64,000 nt of DNA from Tetradesmus obliquus. Taxonomy: Eukaryota > Chlorophyta > Chlorophyceae > Sphaeropleales > Scenedesmaceae. Positions 1 to 10,460 of the stretch are shown in pieces. The stretch lies in NCBI GenBank assembly GCA_030272155.1, contig CP126201.1, positions 2,826,501 to 2,890,500 of the forward strand, written 5' to 3'. Positions within the stretch are counted from its first letter, which is position 1; each line of letters begins with the position of its first letter. The notes below the pieces were generated by a model. That model did not search any database, was not told the origin of the DNA, and saw only the letters and a list, made by a program, of their open reading frames with translations. A program made the position numbers and the translations under genes.

Positions 1-133
1 CCTGCCTGCTGCAGCACCTCAGGCGGCAGGCAGTCACCGCCTGTATGTTGCATACACAGCCTGACCTGACTTGCCAGCAGGCAGCTGCAGGTGGTCAACA
101 ACTTGAATGCTGCTACTTCGTGCGCCACCTGTC

Positions 134-168
<35 letters not shown>

Positions 169-496
169 GCTTCAGCAGCTGCCAGCAGCTGCAGCTCCAG
201 CACCAAGCGCACGGCAGCTGCTGAAAGCATAACAGGCTTGCGCCCCTGCTCCTGTGGGCCGCAGCGCCCCAGCTGCTGCAAGCCAGCAGCAAGGACAGCA
301 ACAGCCATGCCAGCGCGTGCCCAAGCACGCTGCATGGCATTGGCCCCCTGGCTGCTGTGGTGCATTTGAAGCGCTGCTGCTGCTGCATGAAGGTAAGCCT
401 GGCCACCTGGCAGCTGCAGGTCCAGATGGAAGGCAGGGATGGACTGCAGCAGGTGCGGCAGTGACCCTGTCCTCTGCTGCTGCGTCTGCTGCTGCG

Positions 497-528
<32 letters not shown>

Positions 529-533
529 GTCTC

Positions 534-564
<31 letters not shown>

Positions 565-1083
565 GTCTCATGCTGCTGGTGCAGCAGAGTAACACAAGCA
601 ACCAGGGGCTGCAGCAACAACTCCTGCACTGCTGGATCTAGCAGCAGCTGCACAACTTGCTGTTTAATGCCAGCCTGCTGCTGCTGCTGCTGCTGAACCT
701 GCTGTTCGAGCCCATGAACCATTTTGGTAGCAGCAAACTGGGCAGCTAAGTACGTTGTAGCAATGGTGGGGTAGCTGCTGCTGCTGCTGCTGCTGCTGGC
801 TGTGCTTGAGCCTGTGGTTGCAACCGGCAGCAGCACACCACAGGCTCTCAGCTGCTGCAGCAGCTGCAAAATTGCCTGCAGCGCAGTGTGCTGCAATACA
901 GCAGGCACCAGCATGTGTGCGTAGCGAACAGCTATGTCTGTAATGGACACCAGATGACGTACAGTGTCGAACAGAATGCAATATGGGTTCCAATCGTCCC
1001 TTGACGTGCTGCTCCACTGCTGGTTGAAGGTCTGCGTCAGCGGCAACAAGCCAGCATGCATGCTGCTGAGCAGCCCTGCACAG

Positions 1084-1120
<37 letters not shown>

Positions 1121-2098
1121 GGTATCAGGATGGTGCTAGAACCAAGCAGAACACGCGTGCATATTTCAGTTTACTTGTTTGCATGTCATGCAGAGTTCTG
1201 GGCAGCATTCGCCTCGCACACATTCATGTGCATACTGGTATGCACATGGCACAGTGCAGCATCATGTGTCACGTGTGTGTGCAGGCCATCATAATGCGAG
1301 CAGTCAATGGTGCAACCGCTACGACAAATGCAGCAGCGTGCAGGTGTGTGTGTTGGCTGCGCTTGCGCTGACACCTGCCAAACGTCAGGGTTGCCCCCAC
1401 AAGAGCAGCACACAGGCCAGGCACAGACGCGCACCTGACTGCTCCAGCTGCTGCAACATTGCTGCTGCCAGGGCTGCTGCACTGCAGCCTGGCTGCGGCT
1501 TCTCTGCGGCCTCTTTTAGGTCTAGTGCCATACCCATCAAGCACTGACTGGCTCGCACCCACAAGTATGCTGTGCTGTTCAGCGAGTCCTGTGGTGCATT
1601 TGATCTCAGTGTCTGCTGCAGCAGGTCGAAGCGAAGCTGAGCTGGCCGCTGCTGCAGCCAAGCCAGCAGTGTTCCTGCACTTCTGGCTGCTCTCTGGCGC
1701 AGCAACAGGCCTAGCATACGGCTTCGCGCTGCTGCAGCTGCTGCTGGTGCTGCTGCTGCCAAGCCCAGCCTCACGTCGTGTTCGTCAAGATCCTTGAACA
1801 GCAAATTGGTGCATGCTATGAACTCTGTTTGCTTGCGGTTCTTGCGAGCAGGCGGCAGTCGCTGCAGCAGCTGAGCGGCCACAGGGCACTGCAGCAGCTC
1901 ATTTATCTTGCGTTGCATGCCCTCGGACTCATGTTCCAATTGCTGAAGGTGCTGCTCCTGACTGCTGGGAGGCATGTTGCTGCTGTTGCTGTTGCTGCTA
2001 CTGCTGCTACTGTTGTTGCTGCTGACTCCTGAAAAGCATGTTGCTGCCTGTGCTTCCTTGACGTCCTTCCTCAGTGAGGAGTCTTGTGCCAACTTGGC
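1..2098 (-). CDS. Gln-rich protein of unknown function, partial (runs off left edge)
   Basis: I do not recognise this gene. Two exons fit together: exon 1 from an unresolved start near 2098 down to 1435 (CAG TCA G, then GTGCGC), and exon 2 from 1075 (after TTCTGTGCAG) to the window edge. Both junction ends are phase 1 and restore one open frame. The first in-frame ATG is at 1975; the frame stays open to 2098, where a TAA lies upstream, so a further 5' exon is possible. Exon 1 encodes a helical, Leu/Arg/Ala-rich segment. Exon 2 has a non-repetitive stretch (L-P-L-T-Q-T-F-N-Q-Q-W) followed by poly-Ser and several poly-Gln tracts made of CAG runs. It lies on the same strand and in the same Gln-rich style as the two paralogous genes to its right, but I could not align it with them convincingly. 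Confidence 0.5.
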
Positions 2099-2742
2099 TT
2101 AGCAAACTTTGCAAGCTTGCTGTTGTGCTGCCACACGGACGAAACCGTGCGGTTAAGATGATATGTATGCGTTCAGTGTGTTTGAAAGCAGTTCAGTATA
2201 GCTGCACGGACTGAGAAGGCTGAGCACGTATCGCACGTAAAGCGACCTTCGGAACAAGGCGAGGCGAACGAGCCACAATTAACTGCTGCGTTGTTTTCAG
2301 CCACGACTAGTTGTAGATAACGGAGCTTTTCAAGTTCCAAGAGTCATTGCGTCACCTGGTCGACGCTGCACAGCTTTTACCGCACCACAACGACACCTGT
2401 CATCTGGTTACAATTGCTGTCAGTCATTCTGTGAACAGGCTTGATTCTGCCGCTTTGAACACCTGATGTGGACGCTACGATTCTCCAATAGCTGATGCTC
2501 TATAATGGTCGCACTGGCTGAGCCTCAGGGACACAGGCAACCTGCACCAGACCTTGACGCCTTTGAAAGGCCTGGGCAGGAGGCTACCAGCTGGTATATC
2601 CCTGCAGGGATACTACAACTGGAGTGACACACGGTGTTTGGTTATGGCCATCGCCTGTCTGGGACTGATATCAGCGCCGATCAAGACCTCACTCAGCCTG
2701 AGAGCCGCTGGCGGCCGTTGTGACGTGGCACTCTAACAAAAT

Positions 2743-2895
2743 ATGGTGATGCAGGTGACCCAAGTGAGGGCTAGCAGGGCTGCAGGAAGCCCCGCCGCCT
2801 CAGCTGCTGCCCTGCCTCTTCGCGCAGCTGCATCAGCAGTCCACCAATGCTCTGCTGCTGTGCTGCAGTACCGCCACCATAAGCCACAGCCTTCC

Positions 2896-2957
<62 letters not shown>

Positions 2958-4142
2958 GGCTGCTGCTCAAGCCGCTGCAAGACACCCCGCAGCCAGCCCC
3001 TCCATTGCCCAGCGTGCCTGCAGCGCTGCTGCTGCTGCTGCTGCTGCTCAGGCTCATCTCCAGCTGGCCACAACAGCAGCAGCGCTGCTTTGGTGGCTGC
3101 TTTTGTGCACTGCTGCTATCTGATGCGGTGTCACCCGGACACCGATCCTGAGGTCTTTCTGTCCTGTCAGGCTATTGCTCAAGTTATTGATGATGCTGAT
3201 GAGTTTTTTTCTGCGATTTCTTCTGACGGTTGGGATGATGATGATGAGTTGTTCTTCGATGTTTCCTCCCCCTATGAGCCTCTCGTTGGCTCCTGACTGG
3301 GGTTCCCACTCCTCGTTGAGTGGAGCATGTAATGTAATGTAATGTAATGCATTGCCCACCAGCAGCTCCTCCGCAAGCGCAGCCATCACCTCATGGGTTG
3401 CATTGTTGCTTGCTGCAGAACTCTCGACACTGCCCTGCGCGAGGGCGGCTGCCTCAGCTGCAACATCCGCTGAAGGCTCAGACATCTCCTCTGCAACTGC
3501 AGCAGCAGCAGCAGCAGCAGCGCCCGCCACAGACAGCAGTATGTCCAGTGTCAAGTCACACAGGCCCGCCACGTAGCCTTTCACCCTACTGCTACTGCTG
3601 CTTCCTGCTGTACTGCTGCCTGTATTGCCCTCTGCGTACTTAGTGGCATAGTAGCACCAAGCAGCAGCAGCAGCAACCTGCCCGCTGTCCCCTGTAGGGC
3701 CCCCTGCACCTGCACCTGCACTTGTACTGTCTGTGCCCCAGTCTGTAATGCCTGCAGCATATTTGGCTGCATAGCACTGCCGTGCAGCAGCAGCAGCGTT
3801 TGATGGTACACAGCCAGTCTGCAGCACTTCACGCGCCCAACACGACACCAGCAGCTGCATCATTGTGGTGCTGCTGCTGCTGCTGCTGCTGCTGTGGGCC
3901 TGCTGTGCTGATCGTGCTGCTGCTGCTGCTGCTGCTGCTGCTCTAGGGTTGCTGACTGGCTGTAGCAGCACTTGCAGGACAGTGAACACTGCATTTCCTG
4001 CAGCCTCCTGCAGCAGCAGCTTCTGCAGCACATGCAGCAGCACCTGCTGATCTGGATGGGCTTTTATCTGCTCCAGCACAGCTGATAGTGCTGCCCGGCG
4101 CTGCTTGCTAATACTGCCGTTCAGCTGCTGCTGCCCTGGCAT
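2743..4142 (-). pseudogene. Truncated paralogue of the neighbouring poly-Gln/GIY-YIG gene, interrupted by a retroelement fragment
   Basis: From an ATG at 4142 the translation parallels the N-terminal half of the gene at 4876-8106. Shared segments include Q-Q-V-L-L-H-V-L-Q-K-L-L, S-R-V-K-G-Y-x-A-G-L-C-D-L-T and, past the insertion, R-H-A-G-Q-W-R-x-W-L-x-G-V-L-Q-R. The parallel breaks after L-L-V-G-N-A near 3350, where foreign sequence enters. It resumes in another frame near 3100 (L-L-L-L-W-P-A-G) and runs to about 2771. The glutamine-rich second half and the GIY-YIG end of the full-length relative are absent. I read it as a partial gene duplicate inactivated by insertion. A shortened protein of about 360 residues ending in the inserted element remains formally possible. 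Confidence 0.7.
3118..3348 (+). mobile_element. 5'-truncated retroelement 3' end with (TGTAA)n tail
   Basis: A roughly 230-bp insertion in the truncated paralogue. It reads on the plus strand as the acidic C-terminus of an ORF (D-D-A-D-E-F-F-S-A-I-S, then P-Y-E-P-L-V-G-S and TGA at about 3296). About 35 bases of 3' UTR follow, then a tail of four TGTAA/ATGTA units at about 3330-3348. TGTAA is the usual green-algal poly(A) signal, and a short tandem tail after a 5'-truncated ORF end is typical of non-LTR (LINE-like) insertions. A second copy of the same terminal sequence, ending in the same eight residues and stop, lies inverted at about 42256-42345. I found no clear target-site duplication. 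The family is inferred from architecture; no reverse transcriptase is present. Confidence 0.65.
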
Positions 4143-4311
4143 GGCCCTGGCATGCAGCTGCTATGGCATTGGCGCTGCACTAAACCAGCACCGCACTCTC
4201 TCGCCACTCCTTGCGGAAAAAATTGAAACACGTTGCGGCAGCATCATGCCGCGCTACTGCTGCAACTCACGTTTGCAGACCCAAACACAGCTCCAGCAGC
4301 AGCCTCACATG

Positions 4312-4364
4312 CAGCCAGCAATGAAGGCCCTCACATCATCCAGCTGCCACGCCTTCGTACTATA
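4312..4364 (-). pseudogene. Detached fragment of the SRPRB last exon
   Basis: About 53 bases are nearly identical to the 3' end of the SRPRB coding sequence at 10461-10520. They encode Q-L-D-D-V-R-A-F-I-A-G-C on the minus strand, the C-terminus of that GTPase. The match stops abruptly on the N-terminal side. It lies about 6 kb from the parent gene, in the 3' neighbourhood of the GIY-YIG gene on the same strand. Confidence 0.75.
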
Positions 4365-4875
4365 GTGATGTGTAGCAAAGTTGCAAAAACTGCATAGCGT
4401 GCCAGCTTCACCTCTCCAGCAGCAGTGCCTGCAGCATGAGGACACACAAGCGTCAGCGGCAGTAGCAGTCGGCGAGCAAATGTGGCAGGCAGCGGCACGA
4501 GCAGTGCGACAGCCAGAACACTGCCTGGCATGTGCTGCACTGTGAATGCCTGGCAGTATGATTACTGCAGTACGATAATGTTTTGAAGTGCTGCACAGTA
4601 GAAGCAACAGTGGAAACTGCTGTTTGCACAGCTGCATGCCGCGTGCTGACTGGCACCGGTCCGTCATTATCAACAAAGCATCTATCTAGCCATAGCAGCG
4701 ACAATTTGTCGTTGAGGCTCATATGTACTGTTACAACCTAGGTTTTAAGCGACTGAGCAGCCATATAAAACCGCCCTTGTACAAGCCTATGTACACCTGG
4801 CACCCAGGCCCTGCTCAAAAACAGTAACAGCTCCAACCTTTCCGCACAGCAACTTGCAGTGAGTTTGAAGCTCAC

Positions 4876-6162
4876 CCTGATGCGCTCCTTGCCGTTCTTG
4901 CGGAGATTGGCTGCATAGCAGAAGTGCTGCAGCAGCAGCGTCTCGTCCCTGGCTGTGAACTTGGCAGGGGCAACAACCCGCCACCTGCAGCATGCAGCAC
5001 ACATGGCAGACGTCATTTATAGCGAGCGGTGGTGTAGTGTTGGCAGCGACGGATGGATTGCGCAACGCTGCTTGCAGCAGAGCAGCCGTACAACAGACGT
5101 ACACGGCGCGGTGCATGATGACAGAACACGTGTGCACACACGGTGCAGCTGCCGGCGCCGTGTTCTGCAGAGCAAACAGGCTGCCATGCCTCGTATTATT
5201 AATATTAATATTATTATTCTCATTATTAGTTTCATCATTATTTTCACCATTGCCGCTGTTTTTGAATTTTCAACAATTATTCCAGAATTCTTGGGTCGCC
5301 TGTTTAATATCATCAGAACATCACCTGAACCACAGCTGCCCGCCTGCTGCCTGCAACCCCTGAAACAGCTTGAACTTGTCTTGCTCCTTCCTAGGCCCTA
5401 TCTCCCCCGTTGATGTCAGCGCATATTCGCCGAATCGCGTCTTCAGGTTTTGTTTAGAGCCAGGCCGTCCGCCTGCATGCAGTATTAAGCAAACACAGTC
5501 CTGAAATCAGCATGTCGACAGAGTGAGTGCATTTGAATGCATGCGCGTGATTCACATATTCTGCCTACTGTCAGGTTTGTGTGCAGCTTCCGAGGGCACC
5601 GAGCAAAAGAACACAACTGCTTGCCTGCTGCTGTGCACCTGTTGTCATTGATATCAACAGTAGTTTACACGATAGTAGTTTTAGTATCAGCAGTGAATGA
5701 AACAGATGATGGTGATTATCGTAATAACAACAATCATGTTAGTCAGTAAGGTAACCCTAATCATCGTCATGTCAAGTGCACCTGCAACTTGCACTCACCC
5801 GCCTCGCCCACATAGAAGCAGAGGATTCTCCCAGGCTCCCTCAGCCGACCTTTTGCCAGCACACCAACCCTTGCAAGGTCTGCAGCTGTTGTGCCAGCCT
5901 TCAGCGTCACGCCCCACTCGTACAGGCCTGCAATTTTCAGAGTTTCGTCTTGCTTCAGCTGCGGCAGGAGGGCAGCAAAAACAAGCCTCCAGGGGACAAA
6001 GCCAGCAAAGCTGCTGTGCTGGTCGTCAACAAGCTCACGGGGTGTTCTGCTGCGTGCTGGCGCTGCTGGGAACCTGCTGCTGTTGCCGCTGAAATGAGCA
6101 GGGTTTGGTGCTGATGCGCTGCGCCAGTGCTGCTGCTGCTGCTGCTGCTGCTGCTGCAGTTG

Positions 6163-6209
<47 letters not shown>

Positions 6210-6504
6210 GCTGCTGCCGCAGCTGCTGCCACAGGGGTTGCAGCTCCTGCTCGTCCACCTCACGCCACAGCTGCTGCAGCCCCTCCTCCAACTGCTCCCA
6301 CAGCTGTGGCATCTGCCCCGCCGCCTGCTGCCGCAGCTGCTGCAGCTGCCCCTCTGCTTGTCCGAACAGCAGCGCCAGCTCCGCCTGATGCCGCAGTATA
6401 GCCAGCGGCTCCAGCCTGGCCTGCTGCTGCGCTTGCTGCCACAGCTGCTCCTCTGTCTCCAGCAATAGATATTCTGCTGCCTGGCACAGCAGCTCCGGCC
6501 CAGA

Positions 6505-6550
<46 letters not shown>

Positions 6551-6893
6551 TCTTCATGCAGCCGCTGCTGCTCTGCTTCTTGGTGCAGCTGCTCCAGCCT
6601 GATGTGCAGCAGCTGCTCCATCGCTTCCTGCCACAGCTGCTTAAACCTGGCGTGCTCCGGCTGCTGCTGCTGCTGCTGCTGCTTGCTGGCGCCTGCATTT
6701 TTAGCACTGCCTCGCTCAACAGACTTCGTGCCAAGGATGGGTTGCTCGACTCTGCTGCTGCTTTCCTGCAGCGGCAAGTTGAACAGGTGCCAGCAGCGCA
6801 TCTGCTCCTGCTGCCGTGCCTCCCCACGCAGAGTCACCATCAGCCCGCAAATGCTCTGCTGTGCACCAAGACCACCATCTTCAACTGCCCTCG

Positions 6894-6927
<34 letters not shown>

Positions 6928-7314
6928 AACCCGCTGCAAGACTCCTTGAAGCCAGTACCTCCACTGCCCAGCATGCCTGCCGCGGCGTTGCTGCTGCTGC
7001 TGCGATGCCTGCTGCGATTCAGACTGGGTGCCAGCTGGCCACAGCTGCAGCAGATCTGCATTGACTAGCAGGCTGCTCTCATCAAGTGCAGCTAGCCTCA
7101 GCTGGAGCCAATTGGTGCATGCTGCTTGCTCAATTACGATCGCCCGCAAGGCAGCTGCTTCTGCTGTATTTACTGCTGGCTCAACAGACATCTTAGCAGC
7201 AACAGCAGCAGAATAAGCAGCGGCAGCAGGACCTGCCACATACAGCAGCATATCAACTGTCAAGTCGCACAGGCCTGCCATGTAGCCCTTCACCCTGCTG
7301 CTGTCACGGCATGC

Positions 7315-7349
<35 letters not shown>

Positions 7350-7656
7350 CACGGCATGCACTGCTGCTGCTGCTGCTGCTGCTGTCACGGCATGCACTGC
7401 TGCTGCTGCTGCTGCTGCTGTCACGGCATGCACTGCTGCTGCTGCTGCTGCTGCTGCTGTCACGGCATGCACTGCTGTCCCCTGCAGCTGCACTGCCAGC
7501 AACATACTTGTCAGCATATTGCTGCTGCTGCGCAGCAGCAGCCTCCGGCAGTGAACAGGCGGTGTGCTGCACTTCCTGCACCCAGCACATCACCAGCAGC
7601 TGCAGCAGCGTGGCGTCGAGGTGACTGCTATCGCATGCCTGATCTGCTGATTGTGC

Positions 7657-7687
<31 letters not shown>

Positions 7688-7987
7688 TGAATGTTATAGA
7701 CCGGCCTTAGCAGTGCTCTCAGGACATTGGAAGCTGCATCTTCTGCAAGCCCCTGCCGCAGTAGCTTCTGCAGCACATGCAGCAGCACCTGCTGCTGCAC
7801 TGGCTCTTGCAGCTGCCTCAGAACAGCTGCCAACTCCTGCTGACGCCAATCGCAAGCCTGCTGTGGCGAAAGTGCAGTGGCTACACAGTTGCTATGAGTT
7901 TGACTAGGGCTGTCAGCCGGCTGCTGCTGCAGCGGCTGCGGCTGCCGCAGCAGCTCCCAGGCGGCTGCCATATCCTCAGCTTGCATT

Positions 7988-8030
<43 letters not shown>

Positions 8031-8106
8031 GCTGCTGCTGCTGCTGCCGCTGCTCATCCTCCTCTTGCTGCTGCTCAGCCTCATCTTGCTTTCTAGGTTG
8101 CTTCAT
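4876..8106 (-). CDS. Poly-Gln protein with C-terminal GIY-YIG nuclease-like domain; two in-frame TAG codons
   Basis: Exon 1 runs from ATG at 8106 to 5799 (GCG G, then GTGAGTGC), 769 codons if two TAGs (8025-8023 and 6165-6163) are read through. Both sit in CAG runs at codons about 28 and 648. After the second TAG the frame becomes non-repetitive and ends with A-G-L-Y-E-W-G and, 40 residues later, C-F-Y-V-G-E-A. These match the two half-motifs of a GIY-YIG domain (GLY...YVG). A later exon at 4984-4876 encodes W-R-V-V-A-P-A-K-F-T-A-R-D-E-T-L-L-L-Q-H-F, fitting the downstream helix with its Glu. A connecting exon between 5000 and 5790 is needed for phase and was not resolved; the 3' end is also unresolved. 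The N-terminal half has Leu-rich helices, a Ser repeat block and long poly-Gln. GIY-YIG domains generally cleave DNA; activity here is inference. Confidence 0.6.
7300..7476 (-). repeat. Coding minisatellite, about five units
   Basis: Units of about 33-42 bases share GTCACGGCATGCACTG followed by a variable CTG run. On the minus strand they encode S-A-C-R-D plus poly-Ser, repeated within the GIY-YIG gene. The units differ in CTG number but keep the frame. The truncated paralogue has only a short Ser run here, so the array expanded after the duplication. Confidence 0.85.
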
Positions 8107-8506
8107 CTGCCGACGAACGATGCCTGCTCGGCTGCAGCTACTGTGTGGTTACCGCTTGCACTTGGCATACGGCTGCTGCTGCTGCTGCTGTTTCGCGAGC
8201 AACTGGCAGCACCTCACCCGCTGTGCCTGCTGCTTGCACACAGCAAGGCAGCAATGCACCCACTTGCAGCACCTGGAGCCAGAAGGACAATCACATGTAC
8301 ATATGTTATTGTGCGGTCAGCAGGCCTAGCTGGCTGCAACAGTGAGCTGCAGCCAACTGTAGTTGCCCTACTGTTTTACAAAGCTCTCATGCTTCATGGC
8401 TGCAGCTGCTGTGTGCACAAGCAGATGCTTGAGTTGCTTGCTAGCAGTGGCAGCAGCACCAGCACCAGCACAGACGCACAGTACCAGTGAGCAGGCTGCC
8501 ATGCTC

Positions 8507-9560
8507 CGAGTGCAAGCCAGTAATGCTGGAGGTAGCACATAAGACGGTAAAGTCTCTTACAGCAAACCTTTGCACGCACCTTTCTAGCGTTCGCGTGGTC
8601 ACTGCCTGGCAGGACGCTCGTCAGCTCAGCAGTGTTCCTCCAGGACGGGCAGTCTGACTGCAGCAGCCCTTACACGCCGTTACTTAGACCATTTGCTTCA
8701 GAATGCACCGTAGAAAACAGTACAGCACAGCTCCTGCACTCTTCGCCTGATGCTGTCCACGGATAGGTGCAACGCGGGAACACTTGTTGCGAAACACGGC
8801 CAAAACGTGAACTGAAACACCCGCTGTCCAATGCAGCAGGTGGGGCCCTCCTGTCCTGTCATTGAGATCCGACATCCTGTCATTCTGTGACACCCGAACC
8901 ACCACTGGGGTCCATGAGGGTTCAGGGTTTAGGGATGAGGGTTAGGGTTTGGTCTGGGGGCCCTCATAAGCGGAGCCTCGGCTCGCTGGGCTTGCGCTTG
9001 AGGCAGTTGTTAGTCCTGAAAAGTATGTATTCTGTTGTATTGCATCGTTTGATTCTGTAGTGTATTGTTTTGACACTTGCTGACGCACCCAGAGGCACCC
9101 AAGCCTACTGTCCATCTGGAGCAGTTCTCCTGGCAAAACAAGCAGCTGCTACGTCACACATACAAAGAAAGTTGCCGATTGCATTCATTACAAGCATAAG
9201 CACACAAACAACTACAGGAAGGGTGTGAAACTAGACATTGCTGCAAGCATGCAGCACACCAGCAGGAGCTTCAGCACCTGCCTCACACACCAAACTCCCC
9301 GGCATTGGATGCGTGGCGCACGTGGCCATGGAGGCGGGTCAAACAGCTACGACAGCCAGCACGAGATGTTACCATGAACTTCATGATCACTTTCTGCAAC
9401 TTACACAAGCCGCCATACTACAGAACATGAAGTTGTACTATGTTTCAATAAAGTCTGATGATGACCTGCGCACACTGCTGGCAACAGGCTGGCAATCTGT
9501 TCAGCCTGAGTGCATCACTCTTGCAGCAAAGTCACAACAGCCGATTGTATGCAAAACCTA
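8507..9560. other. Gene-poor interval with telomere-like degenerate repeats
   Basis: I find no convincing exon here. At 8917-8955 there is a short cluster of GGGTTTAG/GGGTTAGGG-like words resembling plant/green-algal TTTAGGG telomere units, too degenerate and short to be a telomere. The remainder is unremarkable. Confidence 0.4.
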
Positions 9561-9564
9561 GGCG

Positions 9565-10440
9565 CAAGCAGCCGGTGATGCAGGCCCTTAGATCCGCCTG
9601 CCATGTCTTTGCGCTGCACTCCACAAGCACCACCTTGCTGCGCAGCCCTGCACAAGGACGTGTCAGCATCACCCAGCGTCGAACAATATTACCTTACATC
9701 TGCGACACACGTGTATACACCGCGCAACGCCACCAGCTGCATCACCACCTACACTTCGACGCTTGCAGGAATGCACAACACATTGCATCATCCATGATGC
9801 CAGCAGCCTGACAGGCAGCCAGCAATGCCACGCATGCTGCTTCAGTGAAGGCCATCCACATCATCAAGCTGCCCCGCCAATGCGCCGCACTCCAGAAGCA
9901 GCACCTTGCACAAAACAAACCAGCTACATTGCAGCAGCAGCTCAACAGCCTGACAGGCAGCCAGCAATAAAGGGCCTCACATCATTGAGATGCCCCGCCT
10001 TGGCGCTGCACTCCGCCAGCAGCAGCTTGCAGGATCATACACGACACATTAAATGTGCCAGCATCACACCCAGCCTTACAGGCAGCCTGCAATGAATACC
10101 CTCACATCATGCAGCTGCCACGCCTTGGCGCTGCACTCCACAAGCAGCAGCTTGCAGGACAACACCAACCAGCTACATCGCAGCAGCAGCTCAAAAAGCC
10201 TCACAGGCAGCTAGCAATGAAGGCCCTCACATCATCCAGCTGCCCCGCCTTCGCACTGCACTCCACCAGCGCCACCTTGCTGCGCAGGCCCGCAAACCTA
10301 AATGGCTTGTCCGCAGCGCCCACCGCCACACAATGCTACCCTACATCTGCAACAGGCGTACACACACCGAGCAACGCCAGCAGCTGCATCACTACCAACA
10401 CAACAAGCCTTGCAGGAAACCACAAACCATTGCAGCAATG
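9565..10440 (-). repeat. Degenerate tandem array of the SRPRB last exon
   Basis: At least five partial copies of the 3' part of the SRPRB final exon follow the gene: near 9570-9650, 9845-9930, 9953-10035, 10082-10165 and 10203-10330. Each has the block that encodes V-E-C-S-A-K...Q-L-D-D-V-R-A-F-I-A on the minus strand, with point changes and indels. The copy nearest the gene is longest and extends back through A-D-K-P-F-x-F-A-G-L-R-S-K. Divergence tends to grow with distance from the gene. Spacer sequence between copies also recurs (ACCAGCTACATCGCAGCAGC-like). They lie downstream of the stop and are probably non-coding remnants. Confidence 0.8.
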
Positions 10441-10460
10441 CGCCAGCATCATGCCCGGCC

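Noticed and set aside
113-592. Long open frames of poly-Cys, poly-Ala, poly-Leu or poly-Ser in several frames over CTG runs
   Set aside because: Trinucleotide runs are open in every frame. Only the frame joined in phase to non-repetitive exons was kept.
8917-8955. Telomere repeat array
   Set aside because: Only a few degenerate GGGTTTAG-like words; far too short and irregular for a telomere.
9238-9561. Plus-strand frame containing a non-repetitive L-Y-Y-V-S-I-K-S-D-D-D-L segment
   Set aside because: It starts on a non-ATG codon, has no splice partners and no recognisable domain. It may be chance.
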